Shown: piece after piece, positions 6,888-14,536 of the stretch
How the letters are laid out: each line of letters begins with the position of its first letter
Position numbering within the stretch: the stretch's first letter is position 1
Assembly: GCA_028867235.1 (NCBI GenBank)
Contig: JAGWGS010000007.1
Coordinates: 1 to 16,829 of the forward strand
From: Nitrososphaerota archaeon
GTDB lineage: Archaea > Thermoproteota > Nitrososphaeria > Nitrososphaerales > Nitrosopumilaceae
DNA length: 16,829 nt
Reading direction: 5' to 3'
Translations under genes and position numbers: made by a program
The notes under the pieces: model-generated
Databases searched by the model: none
Seen by the model: only the letters and a program-made list of their open reading frames with translations
Told to the model about the DNA's origin: nothing

Positions 6888-7712
6888 CTAGTTACGGGTT
6901 AATACATTTAGAACTGACAGAATACCAAAGACTGCTTCTTCCAATCGAACTGTTTCAGTAGCCTGATCTGAGAAAAAGTTTAGTGTTTGAGATCTAGGTA
7001 TATTTCCAATATGTTTCCCCAAGATTTCATGAACTCCTTTTTTTGGAGAACCAAAGACAAGCAGGACAGGATCACGTGAGATCTCATCAAAGTATTTTTG
7101 TGTTTTATGGATAGGCTTGCCTTTTCTAGAAGTCAACATGATATTAGATCCCCATTCAGTAAGAAATGTGACAAGGTTTGATACTTCCTTGACATCATAG
7201 CCCCAATATTGTGTGATCTCGTCTTTATGTATCTGCTTTACAGACAATGCAGGATATCCCTCTTTGAATCTAACTGTAATTCTTTTTCCAATCTCATCCT
7301 TGCTGTAAAATGAGATCAATTGTTCAAATCCTACATCGAGGTATTTTTTTCCCTTGTATTGTACTACCACTCCGTCTCTGATATCTCCTGTCTTGATTTT
7401 TTTAGGATCAGATGTTTGCACATGTGATGAGATCTTCAGAGGACTCATACTGCCTGCAAATTGAAAATCATCACTTATTGGATACAATATCTTACGCAGG
7501 TATTGAGGGGTTTCAACATAGCGAAGTAAATTTCTAAGTAAAGACCTATCTCGATCAGAACCGCTTGATTCTTTGTATATGTAAATAGTATCTACTTTGA
7601 AGATAGCACATGCTCTTGCAATTTGTGATATCTTCATTGTTTTGTCAAGCTTTGTCGGTTCTTCAGACAGAGAAGAATCAGGAATTGCAATAGAAATTTT
7701 CAATGACAGCAC
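6888..7712 (-). CDS. MTH1-type SPOUT RNA methyltransferase (Methyltrn_RNA_3 / DUF171 family)
   Basis: Predicted RNA methyltransferase of the SPOUT superfamily, related to Methanothermobacter MTH1 and eukaryotic SPOUT1/C9orf114. The 274 residues show the N-terminal half SPOUT strand (ISIAIPDSSLSE at about 7-18, then KISQIARACAIFKVDTIYIY at about 27-46), an inserted OB-like segment at about 95-165 (GDIRDGVVVQYKGKKYLDVG), and the C-terminal knot half with VLLVFGSPKKGVHEIL at about 217-232 and the final helix RLEEAVFGILSVLNVL. These genes often lie directly upstream of L3 in archaea, as here. The start is uncertain: GTG at 7712 is used here, but TATA-like TTTATAAT at 7733-7726 would fit a TTG at 7703. 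It may also be co-transcribed with psmA, 30 nt upstream. Confidence 0.85.
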   Translation of the reverse strand: MLSLKISIAIPDSSLSEEPTKLDKTMKISQIARACAIFKVDTIYIYKESSGSDRDRSLLRNLLRYVETPQYLRKILYPISDDFQFAGSMSPLKISSHVQTSDPKKIKTGDIRDGVVVQYKGKKYLDVGFEQLISFYSKDEIGKRITVRFKEGYPALSVKQIHKDEITQYWGYDVKEVSNLVTFLTEWGSNIMLTSRKGKPIHKTQKYFDEISRDPVLLVFGSPKKGVHEILGKHIGNIPRSQTLNFFSDQATETVRLEEAVFGILSVLNVLTRN

Positions 7713-7742
7713 TTTGATAATAGCATTATAAAATATTAGGTT

Positions 7743-8492
7743 CTACTTTGGTCTCTTGGCAATATTTTCTTTAGCCTTGACAGCAAAGTGTTCAATGTCT
7801 TTTTCAGAGGTTCTTGTCAAGAGTTTTGTAGAAAGCGGAATTTGTGCCATCTTGATGTGCTTTACACCTTCCTTGTCTTCGCTGACAAGATAAATGGATT
7901 CTATTGCCATTGCAGCAGCATCTTCAGCAGACATGTCTTTTTTGTAGTTCTTTTCTAAAAATTCAGTAACTTGATCTGCACCTGCACCAATAGCTACTGC
8001 ATCATATGAAATGTAAGTACCACTTGGATCAGTCAGATAAATCGTGCTTCCACTTTTATCAATGCCTGCAATTATTAGTGCTACACCAAATGGTCTAACA
8101 CCAGCATATTGTGTATACTGTTGTGCTTGGTCAGCCAAGTGTTTGGCTACTGCTTCTACTTCTATTGGTTCGTCGTATATCATTCTGTTACTTTGTGAAA
8201 AGAATCTTGCGTTATCTACTTGTGATCTTGCATCTGGGATATAGCCGGCAGCAGCCACTCCAATATGATCATCTACTTGGAATATTTTTTGCGTAATATC
8301 GGAATTTTGTAATTTTCTTGGTTTTTCTTCAACTGCGAGTATTATGCCATCTTTGCTTTTGATCCCAATTGCCAGTGTTCCTCTTCGTACCGTTTCAATA
8401 GCATATTCAACTTGGTATAGTCTACCATCGGGAGAAAAGACTGTAATTGCTCTATCATAACCTGCTGCAGCTGGTAGCATTTCAAAATTCAT
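7743..8492 (-). CDS. psmA: Proteasome alpha subunit
   Basis: Alpha-ring subunit of the archaeal 20S proteasome, which gates substrate entry to the proteolytic chamber. The alpha-type N-terminal signature GYDRAITVFSPDGRLYQVEYA is at about residues 11-31, followed by the Ntn fold (VAAAGYIPDARSQVDNARFF, YAGVRPFGVALIIAGID, TDPSGTYISYDAVAIGAG). The open frame extends upstream to 8537, but I place the start at the ATG at 8492 (249 residues) because a TATA box at 8519-8514 sits 25 nt before it and would lie inside the longer version. A second in-frame ATG at 8480 (MLPAAAGYDRA) is equally plausible by family comparison. It is the first gene of a leftward unit with the SPOUT gene. Confidence 0.95.
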   Translation of the reverse strand: MNFEMLPAAAGYDRAITVFSPDGRLYQVEYAIETVRRGTLAIGIKSKDGIILAVEEKPRKLQNSDITQKIFQVDDHIGVAAAGYIPDARSQVDNARFFSQSNRMIYDEPIEVEAVAKHLADQAQQYTQYAGVRPFGVALIIAGIDKSGSTIYLTDPSGTYISYDAVAIGAGADQVTEFLEKNYKKDMSAEDAAAMAIESIYLVSEDKEGVKHIKMAQIPLSTKLLTRTSEKDIEHFAVKAKENIAKRPK

Positions 8493-8502
8493 CCTTTGAA
8501 GG

Positions 8503-8512
8503 TTTAATTTAA
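8503..8512 (+). promoter_or_regulatory. TATA-like box for the DUF371 gene
   Basis: TTTAATTTAA is centred about 25 nt before the ATG at 8532, the spacing expected for a leaderless archaeal transcript. It overlaps the region serving psmA on the other strand. Confidence 0.5.
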
Positions 8513-8513
8513 G

Positions 8514-8519
8514 TTTATA
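8514..8519 (-). promoter_or_regulatory. TATA box for psmA
   Basis: TATAAA read leftward from 8519, followed by CTTAAATTAA. Its centre is about 25 nt from the ATG at 8492, predicting a leaderless psmA mRNA; the CTTAAATTAA core would instead suit the ATG at 8480. Confidence 0.55.
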
Positions 8520-8531
8520 CAACTTGAGATC

Positions 8532-8948
8532 ATGCATTTTGAGATCTCATTTCATGGTCACAAAAACGTAAGATCATTGCATCCAAAATCAATCGAGATA
8601 ACAACAGAGGAGAATCTTACAGTAAATGGTGACTGTATAGTGGGAGTAAAAGCTTCATCTGGTTGTCTGGGAATTCCAGATGAAATCAAAGAATTATTGA
8701 AAAAAGATCAGACAAAAGTAACATGTACCATACAGGTCAAGGATTTTTCTTTTAAGATAAAGGGTAGCGGTAGTGAAAAGCTCACACTTACAAACCCTCA
8801 CGATATAGTAATAAGAAAAAGTAATTTCACATGCCCTCGAACATTGTCAATTGGTTGCAATGTTGCATCAGATTCAATACCAAGAAAGATGATTGATTTA
8901 CTTCAAGATCCCAATACTAGAGGGATTTTCAAAATAGAAGTAGAATAA
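8532..8948 (+). CDS. DUF371 family protein, function unknown
   Basis: 138-residue archaeal protein that I recognise as DUF371 from its motif pattern: FHGHKNVRSLHPKSIEI at about 7-23, GDCIVGVKAS at about 33-42, KLTLTNPHDIVIRKS at about 83-97, and RTLSIGCNVASDSIPRKM at about 103-120. The family has no established role. It appears to be a soluble, mostly beta protein with four cysteines (Cys35, Cys45, Cys65, Cys101) plus Cys109, and there is no signal peptide or membrane span. It is transcribed away from psmA with only 39 bp between the two starts, which hints at shared regulation. The ATG at 8532 is supported by the TATA box 25 nt upstream. It ends 5 bp from the stop of the convergent regulator gene. 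Confidence 0.85.
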   Translation: MHFEISFHGHKNVRSLHPKSIEITTEENLTVNGDCIVGVKASSGCLGIPDEIKELLKKDQTKVTCTIQVKDFSFKIKGSGSEKLTLTNPHDIVIRKSNFTCPRTLSIGCNVASDSIPRKMIDLLQDPNTRGIFKIEVE

Positions 8949-8953
8949 GAAAA

Positions 8954-9487
8954 TCATTTTTGCAAAAGTATTTGACCGTTATTTTCGAATACTTTTGCCA
9001 TTGCCCTATTGAGAATTTCCATCAATATGTATTCTTCATAATTTGATTCTGGAGTATTTTTTGTGCTCTTCTTTTTTATTTTGGAACCTGCATTTTCTGC
9101 AATATTTTTTATTACTTTTTCTAGTTTGACTGAAGTGTCAGTTATTGTTTTTGAGAATTCTGTTTCAAAATTAGCTGGTAGTTTATTTCCTAGGACCCGG
9201 ACAGATGTTCCATAATATTTCATGACCGCACCTCGAACTTCTTCCATTTTTACAATTTCAATAAGTCCAGCATTTTTTAAAACATCAATATGATGCCTAA
9301 TAGTAGTAGTAGCTTTTTTGTAACCACTTTTGTTTAGCTCTTCAACAATTTGTTCTGTGTGGAGTTGTTTGTGGTACAATATTTGGATAATTTTTATCCT
9401 TGCTGTATCATCAAGGGCTTTTGCTTGATCTGCATTTGTGCTAAGTATTTTGCTTATTTTGATCTCTTTTTGTAGCAATGTAGACAT
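8954..9487 (-). CDS. ArsR-like winged-helix transcriptional regulator
   Basis: 177-residue DNA-binding protein. Residues 20-95 form a winged helix: DDTARIKIIQILYHKQLHTE (helices 1-2), the recognition helix around ATTTIRHHIDVLKNAGLIE (59-77), and a wing through about 93 (EEVRGAVMKYYGTS). No metal-binding cysteine pair of classic ArsR sensors is present; the protein has no cysteine at all. The C-terminal 80 residues are helical with a Lys-rich linker (SKIKKKSTKN at about 135-144) and could be a dimerisation or ligand domain. The target is unknown. The ATG at 9487 is the first in frame. The 327-bp AT-rich spacer upstream is the obvious place for its own promoter and operator. Confidence 0.82.
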   Translation of the reverse strand: MSTLLQKEIKISKILSTNADQAKALDDTARIKIIQILYHKQLHTEQIVEELNKSGYKKATTTIRHHIDVLKNAGLIEIVKMEEVRGAVMKYYGTSVRVLGNKLPANFETEFSKTITDTSVKLEKVIKNIAENAGSKIKKKSTKNTPESNYEEYILMEILNRAMAKVFENNGQILLQK

Positions 9488-9814
9488 TTTGTAATTCTCA
9501 TTTTACAATCATGCTAAAAGATCAGGAGATCATATTTTTTTGTCCAATACGTAATTTTTTTTCATGTTCCAAATTTGATTGGCTTGACACCAAAATTCTA
9601 GTTTTATTATAACGTCTAGTACTATAAATTAATCATATTCATAATATTCGTATCTATATCATATCATTATCATAAACATCAAACCATTATGATTAAAGTC
9701 AGAACAATACAAAAAATGTTAAAAATTTCAAAAAAATAAAAAACTGGAAAACATGATACCATCATGATGTAATAACAGACCTAATACAGAACAATCTCAA
9801 AAAGGAAATTCGAG
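9488..9814. other. AT-rich intergenic spacer between the regulator and purC
   Basis: No convincing gene, tRNA or box C/D RNA is visible. The spacer holds, from left to right: a direct repeat AGATCA-GG-AGATCA (9519-9532) about 32 nt before the regulator ATG, TATA-like AATTTATAGT on the minus strand (9630-9621), a stretch rich in ATCAT/TATCAT words (9631-9690), and the T-tract region following purC (9722-9766). The 9-bp word CAGAACAAT occurs twice (near 9700 and 9788), each time followed by an A-rich run. It must contain the regulator promoter and the 3' end of the pur transcript. Confidence 0.7.
9722..9766 (-). terminator. T-tract terminator candidate for the purine operon
   Basis: Downstream of the purC stop in the minus-strand direction there is a short inverted repeat CATGAT-ACC-ATCATG (9752-9766), followed by TTTTTTATTTTTTT (9743-9730) and further T runs. 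Archaeal RNA polymerase terminates at such T tracts with or without a hairpin. The stem is only 6 bp, so the T tract is the stronger evidence. Confidence 0.5.
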
Positions 9815-10654
9815 TTAAAACGAAGTTTTGGTTATCTTTTCATACGCAGTAATGTATCTTGATGACAATTCAAGACACAATGATTCAGGAAGATGTGGTG
9901 CAACTGGTTCTTTTCCCGCATTTCTTTCATCCTCGAATTTTTGTTGATATCCACGAGATGCAAGCCAGTCACGTAGTAGTTGCTTATCAAAACTTTCTTG
10001 CGTCTTTCCTACTCGATATGAGTCCTTAGGCCACAACCTGTACTCGTCAGGACCGATGGAATCACCAAGAACTATAGAACCATTGATTTTCCCAAATTCT
10101 AATTTCAAATCAGCTAGAACAAACCCTGCATCATCGGCAATCTTGTGCATTTGACGATAAATCTCAACAGATGTATTTTCTAACCAATCATATTCTTGAG
10201 GTGTTACAATATTCCTATCAAGAGAGTCTTTTTTTGTCAATGGTAAATCATGTGTCTCAGATTTGGTAGTAGGATCAAACAACGGGGTAGGCAATTTAGA
10301 TGCAAGTAGATCTGATGAACCAATAGGCAGAGAGATCTGTCCTGCTTTCCATCGCTGATACAGACTACCATAGAGATAACCTCGTACAACGCATTCAATT
10401 GGAATCATATCCATTTTTTTTACAACAATTTTGTCTTTACCTTCAGTTCGGACATAATGATTAGGCACAGGTAGTTTTGTGAACCAAAACTCTGCAAACC
10501 TACACAACACCTCTCCTTTTTTTGGAATAGAAGTTGGAAACTTGACATCAAATGCAGATACACGATCTGAAAAATGGAAGAGTATGTTTCCGTCTGGAAG
10601 TTCATAAATATCTTTGACCTTGCCCGAACGTAGAAATTTCAAACAGGCGGTCAT
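9815..10654 (-). CDS. purC: SAICAR synthase (phosphoribosylaminoimidazole-succinocarboxamide synthase)
   Basis: Catalyses ATP-dependent joining of CAIR and aspartate to give SAICAR in de novo IMP synthesis. It has 279 residues and is of the longer class, with the inserted FDPTTKSETHD motif at about 126-136, rather than the roughly 237-residue bacterial form. Visible motifs are GKVKDIY (11-17, nucleotide binding), ECVVRGYLYGSL (87-98), ADLKLEFG (181-188, family signature) and DSIGPDEYRLW (198-208). It is the last gene of the pur operon, 40 nt after the Lrp-like gene. The ATG at 10654 is used; TTTAAATT at 10673-10666 is too close for a normal promoter at this ATG, and I do not claim a separate one. 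Confidence 0.95.
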   Translation of the reverse strand: MTACLKFLRSGKVKDIYELPDGNILFHFSDRVSAFDVKFPTSIPKKGEVLCRFAEFWFTKLPVPNHYVRTEGKDKIVVKKMDMIPIECVVRGYLYGSLYQRWKAGQISLPIGSSDLLASKLPTPLFDPTTKSETHDLPLTKKDSLDRNIVTPQEYDWLENTSVEIYRQMHKIADDAGFVLADLKLEFGKINGSIVLGDSIGPDEYRLWPKDSYRVGKTQESFDKQLLRDWLASRGYQQKFEDERNAGKEPVAPHLPESLCLELSSRYITAYEKITKTSF

Positions 10655-10694
10655 TGAACTGGCTTGAATTTAAACTGATATACTTGAAAGGCGG

Positions 10695-10940
10695 TTATCT
10701 AGTACTTTTACCAGGTAGTGCTGGCAATGTAGTTGTAGATAGCACGTTTGGTACCATACGAATATTTTTTGTAATAATTTTATCTAATTCAGACCTTGTG
10801 GAGGCTTGGACTTTAACAAAGATATCATATTGCCCAAATGTTCCTGTAGCCTCTTTAACTCCGTCAATTTTTAGAATATCATTCATAACATCCATCTCAT
10901 GACCCATTTTGCTTTTGACTAGAACAAATGAAAGTTCCAT
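10695..10940 (-). CDS. Stand-alone Lrp/AsnC-type ligand-binding (RAM) domain protein
   Basis: 81-residue protein consisting only of the regulatory ACT-like domain of Lrp/AsnC regulators, with no helix-turn-helix. Marks are SFVLVKSKMGHEMDVMNDIL (about 4-23), the GVKEATGTFGQYDIFVKVQA core (about 27-46) and a C-terminal strand ending in VLSTTTLPAL. Such domains form dimers or rings that bind amino acids. It lies between purF and purC. The frame could begin at a GTG at 10949, overlapping purF, but the ATG at 10940 has a GGTGA ribosome-binding site (10950-10946) 5 nt upstream, within the last purF codons. That supports this start and translational coupling to purF. A role in sensing glutamine, aspartate or another amino acid for purine synthesis is inference only. 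Confidence 0.85.
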   Translation of the reverse strand: MELSFVLVKSKMGHEMDVMNDILKIDGVKEATGTFGQYDIFVKVQASTRSELDKIITKNIRMVPNVLSTTTLPALPGKSTR

Positions 10941-10941
10941 G

Positions 10942-12378
10942 TTATTCACCTCTTACCTCAGCCCTTGTTTTAAACATGGGCTTTATTCCAAGCGTAGAAT
11001 AATCTCCGCTTGAGCATGTAAAGCACATTGAATTTTCATCCATTCCAACTGCTGCTGCCAGATTCTTGGCATCGTTGTAACCCAGAAAATCTGCGCCAAT
11101 TAGCTGTCTTACCTTTTCAGTAATTTCTTCTTCAGAATATTTTCTTCCATCACCCATGTAAGTCACAAGTTCATCCTGAGATGGAAAGTCTATGCCTGCA
11201 TAACATGGAAATTGTATTTGAGGAAATGTTATTACCATACTGATTTTTCTAGCACCTGCTCTTCGTAATGCTTTGATTATGGCTTTAGAGCTTGTACCAC
11301 GTACTAGACTGTCATCGACAACTACAACATGTTTGCCAGAAATGACCTGAGTGATAGGAATTATCCACCGATTAATTTCAACTCGGTCTGATTGATGAGG
11401 TTCGATAAAGCTACGTAGAGGTCCTTTTCTACTATACCTGTCTTTTAGTAAGCCTTCTTCAAATGGCACACCTAATTCTTGTGCATATCCAAGTGCCGCA
11501 GGTCTTGCAGAGTCTGGCACCGGTATTACAATGTCAGCATCTTTTATTGCAAATTTTCTTGCAAGAAACTGACCTATTCTTTTTCTTGCAAGGTAAATGT
11601 TAGAGCCTTCCATCACACTTGACGGATGCGCAAAATATGTAAACTCAAATGAACAGTGGGCATACTGTTTCTCTTGTGAAAACATCTCAGATTCTAGTCC
11701 AATAGGACTAATCTTTAACAATTCACCAGGTTTGACATCACGGACAAGTTGTGCACCCATTGCAGAAAGAGCAGCTGATTCGGATGCTACAATGTATGTA
11801 TTGTTATCTTTTCTATATCCAAGCACCATCGGTCTGAACCCTTTAGGATCTCTTGCCGCATAAACAGAATTATCGTCAGATACAAATGTAAAACAAAATG
11901 AGCCTACCATTTCATTTTTTAAGATAGATAGTGCATTTCCTAGTTTTCCATTTTCAGACATTAGTGTAACAAGTCTTTGAGCAGCTATCAGAGTATCACT
12001 TACATTTTGTGGTGTAAATGTACAACCGCCAACCATGCCGGTTAGTTCTTCAACATTTGATATAGTACCATTATGTGCCACACAAAGATCTTTTACCTTC
12101 AATGGCTGCGCATTTTCCAGATTGCTCTTGCCCATAGTAGAATATCGAACGTGACCTATAGCAGCAGAAGATTCGTACTCTCGTGTAACTTTGTCAAAAT
12201 CTGCCACGCCGGAAGATACTAGGCCTAGTTGCTTGTATGGTTGTTTTTTTGGAACTGCTATACCCCATGCCTCTTGACCCCTGTGTTGTAATGCACGTAA
12301 TGCATCAATTACCATTGGTATTACATTTGCACCATCAAGACTAAAGATTCCAACTACTCCACAGTTTTCTTTAACCAT
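10942..12378 (-). CDS. purF: Amidophosphoribosyltransferase
   Basis: First committed step of purine synthesis: PRPP plus glutamine gives 5-phosphoribosylamine. The 478 residues show an N-terminal class II glutaminase whose nucleophile Cys6 follows a short propeptide (MVKEN) that must be removed. After it come HRGQEAWGI at 32-40, AHNGTISN at 101-108, and the PRPP-binding loop VVVVDDSLVRGTSS at 351-364. Four cysteines matching the [4Fe-4S] ligands of the Bacillus enzyme are present (Cys242, Cys392, Cys452, Cys455), so this is probably the iron-sulfur type with propeptide processing. The start overlaps the purL stop by 8 nt. The end carries the ribosome-binding site of the next gene. Confidence 0.97.
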   Translation of the reverse strand: MVKENCGVVGIFSLDGANVIPMVIDALRALQHRGQEAWGIAVPKKQPYKQLGLVSSGVADFDKVTREYESSAAIGHVRYSTMGKSNLENAQPLKVKDLCVAHNGTISNVEELTGMVGGCTFTPQNVSDTLIAAQRLVTLMSENGKLGNALSILKNEMVGSFCFTFVSDDNSVYAARDPKGFRPMVLGYRKDNNTYIVASESAALSAMGAQLVRDVKPGELLKISPIGLESEMFSQEKQYAHCSFEFTYFAHPSSVMEGSNIYLARKRIGQFLARKFAIKDADIVIPVPDSARPAALGYAQELGVPFEEGLLKDRYSRKGPLRSFIEPHQSDRVEINRWIIPITQVISGKHVVVVDDSLVRGTSSKAIIKALRRAGARKISMVITFPQIQFPCYAGIDFPSQDELVTYMGDGRKYSEEEITEKVRQLIGADFLGYNDAKNLAAAVGMDENSMCFTCSSGDYSTLGIKPMFKTRAEVRGE

Positions 12379-14536
12379 GTGTTACAAATGCCCCCAACGA
12401 GTTTAACCATTTTTCTTGTGCAATATCAACCCTTACGTCCATTATAGAATGAGTTTGATTTGTAAATATGATATTTTTATCTGTAAATTTACCAATCATT
12501 GCACAAGGGACATTTTTTTGTTTGAGAAAAGACATTACTTCATTTTCTTTTTCAGGGTTTATTACAAGTAAGAACCTAGAGTGAGACTCGGAGAACAACA
12601 ATTCATCTGGACGTAATTTTTCAGATGGGACCTTGTCAAGAGTAATGCTACATCCTATTTCATTTAAGATGCATAACTTTGACATGGCAACTGCAAGGCC
12701 TCCTTTGGAGCAATCATGTACAACTTTGACAACATCATTTTTCACAAGAGCAAGAATGGTAGACTGTATCTCTTTAGAGTATTTCATGTCAACAACGGGG
12801 CACTTGCCACCTACCAGATTGTGAACATACTCGTAATATTCAGAACCACCAAGTTCATCTTTTGTGGTGCCTACAATTATGAGAATATCGTTGTTTTCAA
12901 TCTTTTTGGGAATTAGTGGTTTGCCATCAATCAGGCCCAGTACACCAATTAGTGGCGTAGGCTTTATTGGACCGTTATCAGTTTCGTTATACAGACTTAC
13001 TTTTCCTCCTACACATGGTATCTCAAAATATTTTGCATAGTCAGTTATTGATTGTACGGACTCTTTGAATGTCCAAAAAATTTCCTGGTCTTCGGGGTTT
13101 CCAAATTGTAAATGATCTACCATGCCTATAGGTTTTGCACCAGTACAAATTACATTTCTACAGGCCTCATCAAAACAACCCATAACCCCATCTCGAGGGT
13201 TTATGTAGCAATGTTTTGAATTGCCATCAATCTTTGCTGCTAGGAACTTGCCATTATCTAGTCTGAGTACAGAAGCATCGTTTCCAGGCTTTACAACAGT
13301 CCTTATTCCTACTTCGTGATCATATTGGGTGTACACCCATTGTTTGCTTGCAATATTTGGATTAGATAACATCTTCAATAAAGTTACAGACAGATCTTTA
13401 GGTGTTTCTGGTTTGACGATTTTTTCAATAGTATCCAAATACTTGGGTTTTGATGAAGGTCGGTCAAGAAGTGGAGCATTTGCAACTATCTGACTTGGGA
13501 GTGTAGCAAGAATATTTTTTCCCGATACAACGCTCATCATAGAATCATCAGTTATTCTTCCAATTACAGAATAAGGTACTCTAAATTTCTCACAGATTTT
13601 TTTCAGAGTCTCTAATTTTTTTTCATCAGTAATGACAAGCATTCTTTCCTGTGATTCAGACACCATCAATTCAGACGGAGACATGTTTTGTTCTCTTTTG
13701 TGAACAAGAGAAAGGTCAAGTTCAATTCCCACTCCCAAGGCATCAGCAGTTTCAGATATGGCACAAGACAATCCACCACCTCCAAGATCTTTCATTGCTT
13801 TGATGCATTGTTGATTTCTTGCTTCAAGAATTACTTCGATGACTAGTTTTTCAATAAATGGATCAGGAATTTGGACTGCAGAGCGATTTTCTGCCTCTAG
13901 TTTATCAGAGGCAAATTGTGAACCACCAATGCCATCACGTCCGGTAGATCCTCCAATTAGTACAACATAATCTCCTTTTTCTGCTCTATTTCTGATAAGT
14001 TTCTCTTTTTTACCAAATCCTACAGAAGCTACATCAACAAGTGCATAGTTTGTAAAACAATCATCAAATTCAATCTCACCACCAATGGTAGGAATTCCAA
14101 GGCAGTTCCCATAATCTGCTATTCCACGAACTGCATTTTTGAACAACCATCTGGCATGACTATCAGTTTCAATATTTCCAAACCTCAGACCATCAAGAAT
14201 TGCAATGGGTCGTGTACCAGCAGACAGGATATCACGAATTACACCTCCAACCCCTGTTGCTGCCCCTCCATATGGTTCAACAGCTGAAGGATGATTGTGA
14301 CTTTCAATATGTACAGTTACAACATAGCCATCACCAACATCAAGTACGCCCGAGTCATATCCTGGACCTGAGATAACACGCTCACCATTCTTTGGCAATA
14401 TCTTGAGATGTTTTTTAGATGATTTGTATGAACAATGTTCTGACCATTCAGCCGCTACAATCTGTAATTCTAGAAGATTTGGTTTTCTCCCAATTTTGTT
14501 TTCCAGATATTCAGACTCGTTTGGAGTAAGACTCAT
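12371..14536 (-). CDS. purL: FGAM synthase subunit PurL (small type)
   Basis: ATP-dependent conversion of FGAR to FGAM using ammonia delivered by PurQ. At 721 residues it is the short PurL that works with separate PurQ and PurS, not the roughly 1300-residue fused enzyme. AAEWSEHCSYKSSKKHL at 28-44 carries the catalytic His34. HIESHNHPSAVEPYG (76-90) and GAATGVGGVIRD (91-102) are the nucleotide-binding part of the first half. DLGGGGLSCAISETADALG near 251-269 and HDCSKGGLAVAMSKLC near 600-615 are the paired AIRS-type C-domain motifs. The start overlaps the purQ stop (ATGA); the stop overlaps purF. No internal break was seen. Confidence 0.97.
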   Translation of the reverse strand: MSLTPNESEYLENKIGRKPNLLELQIVAAEWSEHCSYKSSKKHLKILPKNGERVISGPGYDSGVLDVGDGYVVTVHIESHNHPSAVEPYGGAATGVGGVIRDILSAGTRPIAILDGLRFGNIETDSHARWLFKNAVRGIADYGNCLGIPTIGGEIEFDDCFTNYALVDVASVGFGKKEKLIRNRAEKGDYVVLIGGSTGRDGIGGSQFASDKLEAENRSAVQIPDPFIEKLVIEVILEARNQQCIKAMKDLGGGGLSCAISETADALGVGIELDLSLVHKREQNMSPSELMVSESQERMLVITDEKKLETLKKICEKFRVPYSVIGRITDDSMMSVVSGKNILATLPSQIVANAPLLDRPSSKPKYLDTIEKIVKPETPKDLSVTLLKMLSNPNIASKQWVYTQYDHEVGIRTVVKPGNDASVLRLDNGKFLAAKIDGNSKHCYINPRDGVMGCFDEACRNVICTGAKPIGMVDHLQFGNPEDQEIFWTFKESVQSITDYAKYFEIPCVGGKVSLYNETDNGPIKPTPLIGVLGLIDGKPLIPKKIENNDILIIVGTTKDELGGSEYYEYVHNLVGGKCPVVDMKYSKEIQSTILALVKNDVVKVVHDCSKGGLAVAMSKLCILNEIGCSITLDKVPSEKLRPDELLFSESHSRFLLVINPEKENEVMSFLKQKNVPCAMIGKFTDKNIIFTNQTHSIMDVRVDIAQEKWLNSLGAFVTHG

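Noticed and set aside
8044..8296. Plus-strand open frames inside psmA
   Set aside because: Shadow frames opposite a well-conserved gene, with Leu/Cys-rich composition produced by antisense reading.
8954..9487. Metal-sensing ArsR repressor interpretation for the winged-helix protein
   Set aside because: The protein contains no cysteine and no obvious metal-binding His/Asp cluster, so only the fold is claimed.
9691..9741. 16-codon basic plus-strand ORF starting with ATG in the same spacer
   Set aside because: Too short, composed mainly of A-rich codons, and without promoter or ribosome-binding signal.
9679..9765. 28-codon hydrophobic minus-strand ORF in the spacer after purC
   Set aside because: Its Phe/Ile-rich product follows directly from the T tracts of the probable terminator; there is no ribosome-binding site and no charged flank as expected for a real membrane peptide.
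9700..9796. Two copies of CAGAACAAT about 87 bp apart, each followed by A-rich sequence
   Set aside because: Only two copies with divergent flanks in AT-rich DNA; not a repeat array or attachment site.
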